This document shows, one piece after another, positions 26,061-35,000 of a stretch of DNA of 64,000 bases. This DNA comes from Microcystis panniformis FACHB-1757 (lineage in GTDB: Bacteria > Cyanobacteriota > Cyanobacteriia > Cyanobacteriales > Microcystaceae), in contig NZ_CP011339.1 in assembly GCF_001264245.1 (NCBI RefSeq), positions 3,968,001 to 4,032,000 on the forward strand, given 5' to 3'. Made by a program: the position numbers and the translations under genes. Numbering within the stretch: position 1 is the stretch's first letter; every line of letters starts with the position of its first letter. Below the pieces are notes generated by a model that searched no databases, was not told the DNA's origin, and saw nothing but the letters and a program-made list of their open reading frames with translations.

Positions 26061-26186
26061 GCAAAATTCACCCCTAAGACTGTCTAGTAAATTACAATGA
26101 AATCAGTTTTTAATCTAAATAACCCGTCCTTCTCAGACGGATTTGATTATAATTTCCCCTATGTCTAATCGCGCAGGAGTTCCCCA

Positions 26187-27468
26187 GTGAGTCCAGAAAC
26201 CCTTTTAGAACCAACCCTAGTTGATCCCACTCCCAATTTAAACCCGAATCAACCCTTCGATCGAGATAGTTTTAACAGCTATGTGATGAATACTTATGGT
26301 CGTTTTCCCATTGCGATCGCCAAAGGGTTAGGCTGTCTTCTCTGGGATACTTCCAGTAAACAATACCTTGATTTTGTTGCGGGAATTGCCACCTGTACCC
26401 TCGGTCACGCACACCCCGCTTTAATTGAAGTGGTTAGCCAGCAAATCCAAAAACTCCATCATGTCTCGAATTTATACTATATTCCCGAACAAGGGGAACT
26501 AGCTAAATGGATTGTCGATCATTCCTGCGCTGATAAAGTCTTTTTCTGTAATTCTGGTGCGGAAGCGAACGAAGCGGCGATTAAATTAGTACGAAAATAT
26601 GCCCATACGGTGCTAGATTTCCTCGAACAGCCGGTTATTTTAACCGCTCACGCTAGTTTTCACGGTCGGACTTTAGCTACCATCACCGCAACCGGTCAAC
26701 CGAAGTACCAAAAAGACTTTGAACCCCTGATGCCGGGGTTTGCCTATATTCCCTATAATGATATCGAAGCGGTGGAAAATGCGATCGCTGATCTCGATGA
26801 GGGTAATCGTCGGGTGGCTGCGATTATGTTGGAACCCTTGCAGGGTGAAGGGGGAGTTCGTCCGGGAGATATCGAATATTTCCAACGTTTACGGCAAATT
26901 TGCGACGAAAATAACATTTTGCTTGTCTTTGATGAAGTACAGGTGGGAGTCGGAAGAACTGGTAAACTCTGGGTTATGAGAATTTAGGAGTGGAACCAGA
27001 TATCTTCACATCTGCTAAGGGTTTAGCGGGGGTATTCCCATCGGTGCGATGATGTGCAGAAAATTCTGTGATGTGTTTGAACCGGGTAGTCATGCGAGTA
27101 CCTTTGGGGGTAATCCGTTCGCTTGTGCCTCAGCTTTAACAGTATTACAAACCATTGAACGGGATCACATTCTCGAAAATGTCCAGCAGCGAGGGGAACA
27201 ATTACGCAGCCGTTTACGGGTGATTGCTTCTCAATATCCCCATCTATTTGTCGATGTGCGCGGTTGGGGTTTAATTAATGGTCTGGAAATTAATTCAGAA
27301 AGTGAGTTGGTTTCATCTACTATTGTTAATGCAGCCTTGGCCGAGGGTTTATTAATTGCTCCCGCAGGTCCGAAAGTCCTCCGTTTTGTACCTCCTTTAA
27401 TTGTCTCGGAAACAGAAGTAGATGAGGCTATGGATAAGCTAGAAGCAGCTATCGCTAAAGTGGTTTAA
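26187..27468 (+). pseudogene. argD: Acetylornithine aminotransferase, two 1-bp deletions
   Basis: ArgD is the PLP enzyme that makes N-acetylornithine in arginine synthesis. The first frame (GTG 26187, AGGAG site) covers residues 1-266 to GRTGKLW and then leaves frame at 26971, where GGG replaces an expected GGGG. A second loss is at 27028-27032 (five G for six) in LAGGIPIGA. Between them the correct frame reads GYENLGVEPDIFTSAKG, which carries the PLP Lys. Restoring both bases gives 427 residues, the normal length. Either a sequencing error or true inactivation; an arginine auxotroph seems less likely. Confidence 0.9.
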
Positions 27469-27587
27469 TGGGGGTCAGATGCGTTAGGCAATCACTGATT
27501 TTTTGGCAACAAAAATTATCTTTCTATTGTCCTAATGCATCAGTTTGTCGTAGGATAAGAAGGCTGATGTAGAAACAGGATAAAAAT

Positions 27588-28424
27588 ATGAATGAGGAAA
27601 TCAAGTATCATCTCAGAAACTTAGTCACTTTAAGAACGTTTGCTCCAAGATTTTCTGACAACCTGTTTTTTATTTTTGGCTGTCAAAGAAGTGGAACAAC
27701 TTTACTACTATCTATTCTCAACGCTCATCCCCAGATTCACAGTATAGATGAATCAGAATTTCCCAGTCCCTATCCTTTTCCCTCAGCTCAACGATTGATG
27801 TTAGCTAAGTTAAAGAAAGAGTACCTTTGCTTGAAAATGTTGGAGCATTCTAATAAACTAGACTTTTTGAAAAAGTTTTATCCTAAAGCAAAAATAGTTT
27901 GGCCTGTGAGAAATCCCTATAGCGCAATTGCCTCAATGCTTGATCTGGTTAATTCTCGTTCACGAACTAATTGGATTGAAAGATGTGCCAAAACAGAAAT
28001 TGAGCGCCTCAAACCGTTTTATCCTGAAACTTTAGGACAGTACGATCTCGATAAACTATCAACAATTGAATTAGGAGCAATTTACTGGTCTTATAAAAAT
28101 AGCTATCCTAAGTTTATGGAAGATAGTGGCTTTAGTGTTTTTAAGTTGTCCTATGAAAATTTAATAACCAATCCTCGGGAAACTTTAGAAGATATAGTTA
28201 ACTTTCTAGAGATTGAGTGGCATGATAATTTGCTTAATTTTCATGAGGTAAATCCTAGTAAATCTTTAGCCGGTGGGACAAGAACTGATCGACCGATCAA
28301 TCCTACAAAAACCAATAGCTTAAAAGGTTTAAATGAACAAGATGTCGAGACAATTAATCAAATTTGTCAATCAGTGATGCAAGATTATAACTACCCAATA
28401 CTTGACAAATTATCAAGTAATTAA
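27588..28424 (+). CDS. Sulfotransferase family protein
   Basis: A 278-residue protein with the PAPS-binding loop FGCQRSGTT (residues 30-38) and a 3'-phosphate-binding stretch VWPVRNPYSAIASM (about 104-117), which mark a sulfotransferase that moves sulfate from PAPS to a hydroxyl or amine. C-terminally LSYENLITNPRETLEDIVNFL is typical. The acceptor is unknown; it might be a polysaccharide or lipid. It has no partner genes: argD is upstream and Uma2 downstream. Its AT-rich codon use differs slightly from argD and may point to acquisition. Confidence 0.85.
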   Translation: MNEEIKYHLRNLVTLRTFAPRFSDNLFFIFGCQRSGTTLLLSILNAHPQIHSIDESEFPSPYPFPSAQRLMLAKLKKEYLCLKMLEHSNKLDFLKKFYPKAKIVWPVRNPYSAIASMLDLVNSRSRTNWIERCAKTEIERLKPFYPETLGQYDLDKLSTIELGAIYWSYKNSYPKFMEDSGFSVFKLSYENLITNPRETLEDIVNFLEIEWHDNLLNFHEVNPSKSLAGGTRTDRPINPTKTNSLKGLNEQDVETINQICQSVMQDYNYPILDKLSSN

Positions 28425-28488
28425 ATAAATCCTATCATCCCTCACTTAATTTTTTTGTAAGTAATGCACTAAGATTAAATATTTTCAA

Positions 28489-28514
28489 GGTGTGTTACAA
28501 TACGTTAACACACC
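28489..28514. repeat. GGTGTGTTA hairpin
   Basis: Perfect 9-bp arms GGTGTGTTA and TAACACACC with an 8-nt loop, between the sulfotransferase and Uma2 genes. The motif type (GGTGTGTTA...TAACACACC) is a common cyanobacterial dispersed palindrome. It could serve as a terminator, though no T-run follows. Confidence 0.65.
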
Positions 28515-28552
28515 CTACGGGGATAAATCTACTGTTGTTCGGGGCAAATAAA

Positions 28553-29248
28553 ATGATCACTTCTGAACCTATTTATTCCCTCCCTAAAACCCCTCCTTTA
28601 GAAAATGGTGATCAACTAAGTCGCCAGGAATTTGAGCGTCGTTATCAGAACCTTTCTGAAATAAAAAAAGCCGAATTAATTGAAGGAATAGTTTATATGT
28701 CTTCTCCTGTACGAGTGCAGAGTCATGGAGAACCTCATTCTGATATTTTAACTTGGTTAGGGGTCTATAAAGCTGCCACAATTGGGGTAATGTCTGCGGA
28801 TAATACTACAGTGCGTCTGGACGCAGATAATGAAGTACAACCAGATGCTTTACTAAGAATTAAAATTGCTGGACAATCAACTATTAGTGACGATGATTAT
28901 ATCGAAGGTGCGCCGGAATTAATCGTAGAAATTGCCGCTTCTACTGCTTCCTATGATCTCCACAATAAATGGCGAGTTTATCGTCGTAATCAAGTGCAAG
29001 AATATCTTGTTTGGCGAGTTTATGAACGTCAATTAGATTGGTTCCGATTAAATGCTGGAGAATATATTAAACTTGAACCCGATAGTCGAGGGATAATTTA
29101 CTCGCAGGTTTTCCCCAGTCTTTGGTTAGATGTTAATGCTTTATTAGCGGGTAACTTGGGACAGGTTTTGACAGTTTTACAGCAAGGTTTAGCCAGTCAA
29201 GAACATCAAGATTTTCTGAAAATATTATCTCAAAAAACTGATAACTGA
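28553..29248 (+). CDS. Uma2 family (DUF820) PD-(D/E)xK protein
   Basis: A 231-residue Uma2/DUF820 protein from ATG 28553; the longer frame from 28490 begins in a repeat and is not trusted. The nuclease-like core is seen in VQPDALLRI (Asp) and PELIVEIAAST (Glu) followed by the conserved KWRVYRRNQVQEYLVW. The family is greatly expanded in cyanobacteria and its role is unknown. The last residues (KTDN) and the stop come from a TAACTGA-type repeat. The GT41 gene begins 3 bp later, suggesting a shared transcript. Confidence 0.88.
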   Translation: MITSEPIYSLPKTPPLENGDQLSRQEFERRYQNLSEIKKAELIEGIVYMSSPVRVQSHGEPHSDILTWLGVYKAATIGVMSADNTTVRLDADNEVQPDALLRIKIAGQSTISDDDYIEGAPELIVEIAASTASYDLHNKWRVYRRNQVQEYLVWRVYERQLDWFRLNAGEYIKLEPDSRGIIYSQVFPSLWLDVNALLAGNLGQVLTVLQQGLASQEHQDFLKILSQKTDN

Positions 29249-29251
29249 TTT

Positions 29252-31387
29252 ATGTGGCATCCTGACGCTTATCAAGCTTTAATTGCCGAAGATTATCCTC
29301 AAGTTGCGGCAATCTACGAGGAAATAATCGATAACAATTCCGAAAATATTTCTGACTATTGGTACTTGGGAGTTGCCTATCTTCTGCAAAATTTAGAAGC
29401 AGAAGCGCAGGTAATGTGGCAAAGTATTTTAAGCGAAGGCAATCCAGAACAAGTTAAGCAATGGCAAGCAGAATTAGAAGCGGTTTTAGACGCAGAAGCG
29501 CGACGACAACAAACAAAAGGTGATCTGGCAGCTGTAGAATATTTTCGCTATCATCTACAGGAAATTATTCCCAAGTCAATTAATAATTTATTAGCTTTAT
29601 TCGACTTAGCTTTAGATTTAGAAATATTCGATCCAGAAGAACTACTTAATTATCCTATTCAAGACAATCTCAGATATAATCCCGATCGAGAATTGCTTTT
29701 AAATGTAGTTCTCAAAAGTCTTTTATATCCCCACGAATTAACTTTAGATTTAGCTCAAGTAAGTTTACCCTATCTGGAGGAATTAGCCGATAGTTTTATC
29801 CCGCAAGCTTTTCAGATAGCAGCACGAGTCACCAACGAGCAACAAAGTCCCACTTTTGGAGTGGAAATTATTAAACTTTGTCTGCAATTAAGACCAAATG
29901 ATCTGAGTCTTTTGGAACAATTGGTTAACCTCTATATTTTAGCAGAAGACTTTGATAATTCTTTAATAACTGCCTATCAATTGCGAGAAATTTGTCTAAC
30001 CCCAACCCTAAAGTTATACAGTAATTATCTAATTTTGTTAATACTTTTGCGCTGGGGAGTTTGGCAAGAAATTGATCATATTTATCAAGAATATCATGAT
30101 TTATTACAGGAATTAACCCGTCAGAAAAATATCACTTTAGAACCGATTATTAAAACTAGCTTTCTCAATGTTTCTAGTCCCCTACCCTACCTAGGAGATC
30201 GAGCCTTAGCCAATCGACAATTAACTAATCGCATCGCCGAAATTTTTCTTGATAATAATAGTTTTAAAACTCCTTTAATTACAAACGAAAAAGCTTCAGA
30301 AAAACTAACTATTGGTTATCTTGCCAGTACCTTTAAACATCATTCTGTCGGTTGGTTAAGTCGTTGGTTAATTCACCATCACGATCGAGAAAAATTGCAA
30401 ATAGCCATCTATACTATTAACCAAGAAGAAGATGAAATTACCCGTCAATGGTTCCGGGATAGCCGAGATATTATCCGTCATTTTCCCTACGCTGAAAATC
30501 CCCTAGAAGTTGCCCAACAAATTCAACAGGATCAGATAGATATTCTAGTAGATTTAGACAGTTTAACCCATAATATTACCAATCAGATCATGGCACTGAA
30601 ACCCGCAGCAAAACAAGTGACTTGGTTAGGTTGGGATGCTTCTGGATTAGCAACTATTGATTATTATATCGCCGATCCCTACGTTTTACCCCAGCAAGCG
30701 GAGGAATATTATCGAGAAAAAATCTATCGTTTACCAGAGACATATTTAGCAGTGGATGGTTTTGAAATCGGTACTCCTAATCTACGTCGAGAAGATTTAG
30801 AAATTCCCCCCGATGCTACCATCTATTTTTCCGTACAAAGTGGCATGAAACGTCATCCTGATACTATTAAACTTCAGATGAAAATTCTCGCACAAGTCCC
30901 TAATAGTTATTTTCTGATTAAGGGAGTCGGTAAGACTGAAAAAATTCAAGAATTATTTACTGAAATAGCGATTCTGGAGGGAGTTAATCCCCAAAGATTG
31001 CGGTTTTTACCGAGAGATATAGATGAATATACCCATCGCGCTAATTTACAGATTGCTGATGTGGTGTTAGATACCTATCCCTACAATGGTGCTACCACCA
31101 CCTTAGAAGTTTTATGGCAAGGAATCCCTTTAGTTACATTAGTAGGAGAACAATTTTCCGCCCGCAATAGTTATACTTTTATGATTAATGCCGGTATTGA
31201 AGCCGGAATTGGCTGGAATGAGGCAGAATATATCGACTGGGGAGTAAAATTAGGACTCGAGCGCTCCCTTCGTCAAGACATCAGCCATCAACTGTTAGGA
31301 AATCGTGACACAGCCCCCCTCTGGCAAGGGAAAAAATTCGCTGAAAATATGGAAAATGCCTATTTAAAAATCTGGGAGGGAAGTTGA
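29252..31387 (+). CDS. TPR protein with O-GlcNAc-transferase-like (GT41) domain
   Basis: A 711-residue protein. Residues 1-330 are helical, with TPR-like repeats; residues about 345-705 match the SPINDLY/OGT C-terminal glycosyltransferase: LTIGYLASTFKHHSVGW, ILVDLDSLTHN, VTWLGWDASG, YYIADPYVLP, FSVQSGMKRHPDT, VLDTYPYNGATTTLEVLWQG and the UDP-binding GEQFSARNS. Eukaryotic GT41 adds GlcNAc to Ser/Thr; cyanobacterial acceptors are unknown. It follows Uma2 by 3 bp. The downstream neighbour is an IS200/IS605-like remnant starting 3 bp behind the stop. Confidence 0.85.
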   Translation: MWHPDAYQALIAEDYPQVAAIYEEIIDNNSENISDYWYLGVAYLLQNLEAEAQVMWQSILSEGNPEQVKQWQAELEAVLDAEARRQQTKGDLAAVEYFRYHLQEIIPKSINNLLALFDLALDLEIFDPEELLNYPIQDNLRYNPDRELLLNVVLKSLLYPHELTLDLAQVSLPYLEELADSFIPQAFQIAARVTNEQQSPTFGVEIIKLCLQLRPNDLSLLEQLVNLYILAEDFDNSLITAYQLREICLTPTLKLYSNYLILLILLRWGVWQEIDHIYQEYHDLLQELTRQKNITLEPIIKTSFLNVSSPLPYLGDRALANRQLTNRIAEIFLDNNSFKTPLITNEKASEKLTIGYLASTFKHHSVGWLSRWLIHHHDREKLQIAIYTINQEEDEITRQWFRDSRDIIRHFPYAENPLEVAQQIQQDQIDILVDLDSLTHNITNQIMALKPAAKQVTWLGWDASGLATIDYYIADPYVLPQQAEEYYREKIYRLPETYLAVDGFEIGTPNLRREDLEIPPDATIYFSVQSGMKRHPDTIKLQMKILAQVPNSYFLIKGVGKTEKIQELFTEIAILEGVNPQRLRFLPRDIDEYTHRANLQIADVVLDTYPYNGATTTLEVLWQGIPLVTLVGEQFSARNSYTFMINAGIEAGIGWNEAEYIDWGVKLGLERSLRQDISHQLLGNRDTAPLWQGKKFAENMENAYLKIWEGS

Positions 31388-31389
31388 TA

Positions 31390-31746
31390 TTGACATCCTC
31401 GCCGCCCTAAAAGTGCGGCGATTCCTAAACCTCACGATTTAAGTTTCTGCTTCCACCACCGTCGCATACCACAGTTAAAAAACCATGTACTGTCTTACAC
31501 AGAGTCCACAGACTTTCGCCCCATTTCAGAAGCCCGATTCCGTGTGTCCCACGGTACGTTGACCGCCTATAGCTTCTTGTACTTGTTGCGCGCGACTTTT
31601 TACCCGGCCAAGCTTTTCTGGTCGGAACCCCCTAAGCCGAGTTTTCAAGGTGCTGCGCCGTCCACTTGGTTTTCGAGACTGGCCTTTTAATTCTAACGTA
31701 AAGCCAACCTAGAACGGCGGGGTTTCAGACCCAAAATTTCCGATGA
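31390..31746 (-). mobile_element. 357-bp IS200/IS605-like remnant, copy 1
   Basis: A 357-bp segment repeated in inverse orientation at 58866-59222 with near identity. Read on the minus strand it ends in a hairpin (CGCCGC...GCGGCG around CCTAAAAGT) and GAGGATGTCAA, that is TCAA at the tip, like the right end of IS200/IS605 elements. It carries the 3' part of a former transposon, possibly the tnpB end with its guide-RNA region, but no intact tnpA or tnpB. It begins right behind the GT41 stop codon. Confidence 0.7.
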
Positions 31747-31815
31747 GAAAGTTATCCGCAATCAATAAAGTATCGAATCGGGGCAAGAAAAATTCAACTA
31801 AGAGGAGTTTAACTG

Positions 31816-32208
31816 ATGACAGCCGCCACTGAAAAAGATTTAAAAAGATTGGAGGATTTAATTATCGGCATTGCCAACGGACAAAAAGCGATCGAAAACC
31901 GACTAACCACGATGGAAAACCGACTAACCACCATAGAAAACGGACAGAAGAATTTAGAGTTAGGGCAGTCGGAAATTAAAGGCGATATCCGAACCCTAGA
32001 CGCGAAGATAGAGGGTTTAAGCGATCGAGTTAAAGTTATAGAGAACGCGGCGGGAAAAACCACCGATCTCGCCGAAAAAGTCGGAGAATTGAAAAACTGG
32101 AAACAGATCGGAGTAGTGGTGATCACGGCTTGGCTCAGTTCGATCCTCAGTGGTGTTACGGGTGGGGTAATCGGTTGGCTAATCCGAGCGGCGAAAGTTA
32201 ACCCCTAA
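31816..32208 (+). CDS. Coiled-coil protein with C-terminal membrane helix
   Basis: A 130-residue protein with a strong AGAGGAG ribosome-binding site. Residues 5-95 form a long coiled coil with internal repeats (NRLTTMENRLTTIENG and similar heptads). Residues about 100-122 (VVVITAWLSSILSGVTGG) are a single membrane helix with Gly-rich tail. Thus a membrane-anchored coiled coil of unknown function; the type is common in cyanobacteria and also resembles phage-associated tail-anchored proteins. No linked partner gene. Confidence 0.7.
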   Translation: MTAATEKDLKRLEDLIIGIANGQKAIENRLTTMENRLTTIENGQKNLELGQSEIKGDIRTLDAKIEGLSDRVKVIENAAGKTTDLAEKVGELKNWKQIGVVVITAWLSSILSGVTGGVIGWLIRAAKVNP

Positions 32209-32227
32209 TGGCGTTGCTGAATCAAGA

Positions 32228-32378
32228 TATGAAGACTGATTTTGCACCTGTCCACCAGAACGTAGGTTGGGTTGAAGCATGAAACCCAACGCCCGCATAG
32301 TTTACGCTACCGCTAACCCATCCTACAAATAATTGTGCCTCCCTACTTATGAATGCTGATTTTGCACCTGTCCACCAG
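32228..32378. repeat. GTAGG element flanked by 31-bp direct repeats
   Basis: The dispersed palindrome AACGTAGGTTGGGTTGAAGC...CCATCCTACAAATAATTGTGCCTCCCTACT (32259-32347) lies between two near-identical 31-bp direct repeats, 32228-32258 and 32348-32378, both starting TATGAA and ending TGTCCACCAG (two mismatches). The rest of the spacer 32209-32574 holds no gene. Confidence 0.75.
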
Positions 32379-32515
32379 TCAACCTAGTTCTAGGTTTTAA
32401 AACTTACCCAAGAAGACAGGTAATAATTATCCCCAAAATACTCTGGGGAGTAACCTAAATAACCAACCTTAAAAAAACTCGCTGCTACACTTGAGTTAGT
32501 AGATGCACCCTGATG

Positions 32516-32551
32516 AAAAAGGAGAGTCAAAGAAAGCTCTCCTTTTTTTTT
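32516..32551. terminator. Bidirectional terminator
   Basis: Stem AAGGAGAG/CTCTCCTT with a 10-nt loop, A-run before and T-run after, so it can terminate transcripts from both strands. It lies 24 bp behind the stop of the minus-strand gene 32575-32970. Confidence 0.75.
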
Positions 32552-32574
32552 GTTGAGAAAGCAATCCGGGGGAT

Positions 32575-32970
32575 TTAGCCGCGGTTAGCAGGTAGTTTCG
32601 CCTTGCGTGCCATGTCTTTGAAACCATTCAAGCTCGGACCAGGGCGACGGCGAGACATACTAGGAGTAATCAAGTATTTTGTCGCAAATTCTACTTCTTG
32701 CGGCTCTACTTTACCGTTAGTAGCGGCTACGGGTGCCGGTGCGCTCACAGGAGCAGCTGGAGTTTCTTTTACTTGCTTTTCTTTCTTAATAGAAGTTTTT
32801 TGGGCTTTTTTCTCGGCTACAGGGGCAGCAGCAGATTCCACAACAGGTGCGGGCGCTTCCACCACAGGTGCGACTACAGCCGTGGTTGCTGTTGCTTGTT
32901 GTTCACCATCGGTTTCTTTTAGTTCTAGGTAAAAGTCAGATTTTTTGCCACCAAAGAGATTTTTTAACAT
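32575..32970 (-). CDS. Ala/Pro-rich cyanobacterial protein of unknown function
   Basis: A 131-residue protein in three parts: a short conserved N-terminus (MLKNLFGGKKSDFYLEL), a low-complexity Ala/Pro/Val/Lys linker (about 25-88) and a conserved basic C-terminus (EVEFATKYLITPSMSRRRPGPSLN then FKDMARK, 92-125). No signal peptide or membrane helix. The conserved ends suggest a small adaptor that binds a partner at each side; this is inference. It ends at a strong bidirectional terminator. Confidence 0.7.
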   Translation of the reverse strand: MLKNLFGGKKSDFYLELKETDGEQQATATTAVVAPVVEAPAPVVESAAAPVAEKKAQKTSIKKEKQVKETPAAPVSAPAPVAATNGKVEPQEVEFATKYLITPSMSRRRPGPSLNGFKDMARKAKLPANRG

Positions 32971-33252
32971 CGGGGATCACTCCGAGAGTTGGGAAAATGT
33001 AAAAGACTAGGTATTTAAAAATTTATCATTGACCGGGATCAGGCAGCAAACAAGATTATTCTCTTGACAATTTCTCTCCTTCATCTATTTTTCTCTGGAT
33101 AATCTTTACCAGACAAAGTGTTTTAAAACAAGTTAAATTTACAAAAATTTACAAAAATTAAGAACGAGAAACCCCGACGCAAACAAGGGTAAAAACTGCT
33201 GGAGACGTTGCTGACAACGTCTCCAGATTATTTATTGGGGATTTGGTCGGAT

Positions 33253-33567
33253 TTAGCCAGCTGCGGGTACACGGCTGCCGCTAACTCCGGGTACAGGACC
33301 ACGACGAATGTTGGTTTCCGTTTCGATGGGAACGAATTCAATATGATTAAGGAGGGTAGTAACGAAAGCAAAGAGTAAAAAAGGCAAAGAGAGGACGACG
33401 ACTAACCCCACGGTAGCGAGGGCGAAAATTTGTCTAGTGCTACTCCAAAGAGCTAGAGTGGAAGCCAGAGTAAGAAAAATAACGATTAACCAGACGATTA
33501 TTTGTCCGTAAATATCTCCGAAGGTGAGGGTGCAAACCATGCGATAGTTACGAAAATCCTTATCCAT
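33253..33567 (-). CDS. Small two-helix membrane protein
   Basis: A 104-residue protein with two hydrophobic helices (about 20-42 and 47-72) and a polar C-terminus ending RRGPVPGVSGSRVPAAG. The N-terminus is cytoplasmic by the positive-inside rule only weakly. Function unknown; it looks like a conserved cyanobacterial membrane protein. Upstream and downstream spacers (282 and 389 bp) are AT-rich. Confidence 0.65.
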   Translation of the reverse strand: MDKDFRNYRMVCTLTFGDIYGQIIVWLIVIFLTLASTLALWSSTRQIFALATVGLVVVLSLPFLLFAFVTTLLNHIEFVPIETETNIRRGPVPGVSGSRVPAAG

Positions 33568-33709
33568 AACAGTAAACCCGTAGATAGTCAGTTATTGTTT
33601 TAGGGTAAGTCTAGAATCGTTAGCTTGGTCAATATTTAAAGGTTTTTATAAACACTTGTTGATAAATCTTTACAATTCCGCCCCGAGCGGGTAGCCAAAT
33701 CTAGAGATA

Positions 33710-33827
33710 AGTAGGGAGGCACAATTATTTGTAGGATGGGTTAGCGGTAGCGTAACCCATCGGGGCGTTGGGTTTCATGCTTCAACCCAACCTACGTTCA
33801 TCTTATATTTAATTCCACCCACCTACT
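33710..33827. mobile_element. 118-bp TA-flanked element carrying the GTAGG palindrome
   Basis: Complete-looking copy: TA on each side (33708-33709 and 33828-33829), imperfect terminal inverted repeats AGTAGGGAGGCACAATT and AGTAGGTGGGTGGAATT, and the GTAGGATGGGTTAGCG...CCCAACCTAC core between. Other copies in the window keep only one of the ends. It is the best evidence that the GTAGG palindrome belongs to a transposable unit with TA target choice. Confidence 0.75.
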
Positions 33828-33956
33828 TAAGAGCGGTATTGTTTGGTTGCTCTCCTCAGAATTGATAAGAATTGCTAAGAATTACCAAAAAACTGGCCAT
33901 AATTTTGGCGAACGCTCTTTACAATTAAATTATAAAGGCAAGGAGGAGCAAGCCTA

Positions 33957-34460
33957 ATGAAAACTTTTGTTGAGCGTTATTGGTCTTGGTTTAATTGGAC
34001 AACCTTAGCGATGGTTGTTCTCGGTTTCTGGTTAAGTGCCAGTTTCGTCATCGATTTAATCATTCTCCCCAGCTTATCCGTAGCTGGCATGATGACACAA
34101 AATGGCTTTGCCAGTGCTGGTTACTTGCTATTTGGCATTTTTAACCATCTGGAATTAGTTTGTGCGGCGATTGTGCTGTGTAGCTTTGTTGTCTTCCACC
34201 GCTATCATACCTTAATCCATCTCCCCGAACATCGATCGCTTCTATTCGCTGGTGTTCTCTTAGTAATCACCCTAATTTACACCTATTTTCTCACTCCCAA
34301 TCTGAGTGCTATGGGTTTACTGGCTCCCGTTGCCGCGTCGGGAATGTCGGGAGAAATGATGTCTTTGCAGATTGGTTACTGGTGTCTAGAAGTGGTTAAG
34401 GGTTTAATAGCTTTCACCCTGTTGCGCTGGTGTTGGCGAGATGCCTTTAAGTTAGCTTAG
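33957..34460 (+). CDS. Four-helix membrane protein, DUF4149-like
   Basis: A 167-residue integral membrane protein with about four helices (17-40, 55-82, 93-113, 138-158). Start ATG 33957 follows the strong site AAGGAGGAG. The pattern of a first helix with FWLSASFVIDLIILP, a His-bearing loop (FHRYHTLIHL) and a last helix before WCW resembles DUF4149/TMEM205-type proteins; that assignment is tentative. Followed at once by a strong rho-independent terminator. Confidence 0.7.
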   Translation: MKTFVERYWSWFNWTTLAMVVLGFWLSASFVIDLIILPSLSVAGMMTQNGFASAGYLLFGIFNHLELVCAAIVLCSFVVFHRYHTLIHLPEHRSLLFAGVLLVITLIYTYFLTPNLSAMGLLAPVAASGMSGEMMSLQIGYWCLEVVKGLIAFTLLRWCWRDAFKLA

Positions 34461-34470
34461 TTGTTGATTA

Positions 34471-34497
34471 AAAGCGGGGTTCAACCCGCTTTTTTTA
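34471..34497 (+). terminator. Rho-independent terminator
   Basis: Perfect 8-bp stem AAAGCGGG/CCCGCTTT with a 6-nt loop followed by a T-run, 11 bp behind the stop of the membrane-protein gene. Confidence 0.88.
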
Positions 34498-34576
34498 GTT
34501 CTAGCAATATAATCCGCCTATTTGATTTCTGAACAGAGACGCAGCGCATCCAGCAAAGCCAAGAATACAAGTCATA

Positions 34577-34667
34577 AGTAGTCATGCAAAATTAATTACC
34601 TGCCCGATCGAGCTAAAACCCTTACGGGGCAATGATCGTCATGTGTAAATAATTTTGCCTAGGTACT
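34577..34667 (+). mobile_element. 91-bp MITE, family M copy 3
   Basis: Identical over 91 bp to the copies at 11599-11689 and 23778-23868; TA on both sides (34575-34576, 34668-34669). Intergenic. Confidence 0.92.
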
Positions 34668-34689
34668 TAAATATTTTAAACTTCATTTA

Positions 34690-34925
34690 GGTGCCCTAGG
34701 GGATTCCATGATTGATAACGGACAAGTTTAATAATTTGCTATCTAAGAATAAATCAGAACGTAGGTTGGGTTGAAGCATGAAACCCAACGCCCGCTCATG
34801 TTACGCTACCGCTAACCCATCCTACAAATAATTGTGCCTCCCTACTTATCTAAGAATAAATCTAGGGGATTCCATGATTGATAACGGACAACTTTAATAA
34901 CTTGCTATCTAAAAATAAATCAGTT
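34690..34925. repeat. Tandem ~63-bp duplication invaded by a GTAGG element
   Basis: A segment CTAGGGGATTCCATGATTGA...AATAAATCAG occurs at 34691-34751 and, with five mismatches, at 34862-34922. Between them is the GTAGG element (34752-34847) ending CTCCCTACT. The element itself is flanked by a 15-bp direct repeat TATCTAAGAATAAAT, so it seems to have entered one copy of an older tandem duplication. Confidence 0.75.
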
Positions 34926-35000
34926 ACAATCTTTACAAATTAACTTCGTCTGTGAGGAAAGCTGGAAGTGTTGTTAAAAAAAGCCAAAAGAAACAGCCAG

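Noticed and set aside
26673..26979. Additional frames within argD
   Set aside because: They are alternative frames of the same gene; the aligned product runs through all three segments once two G are restored.
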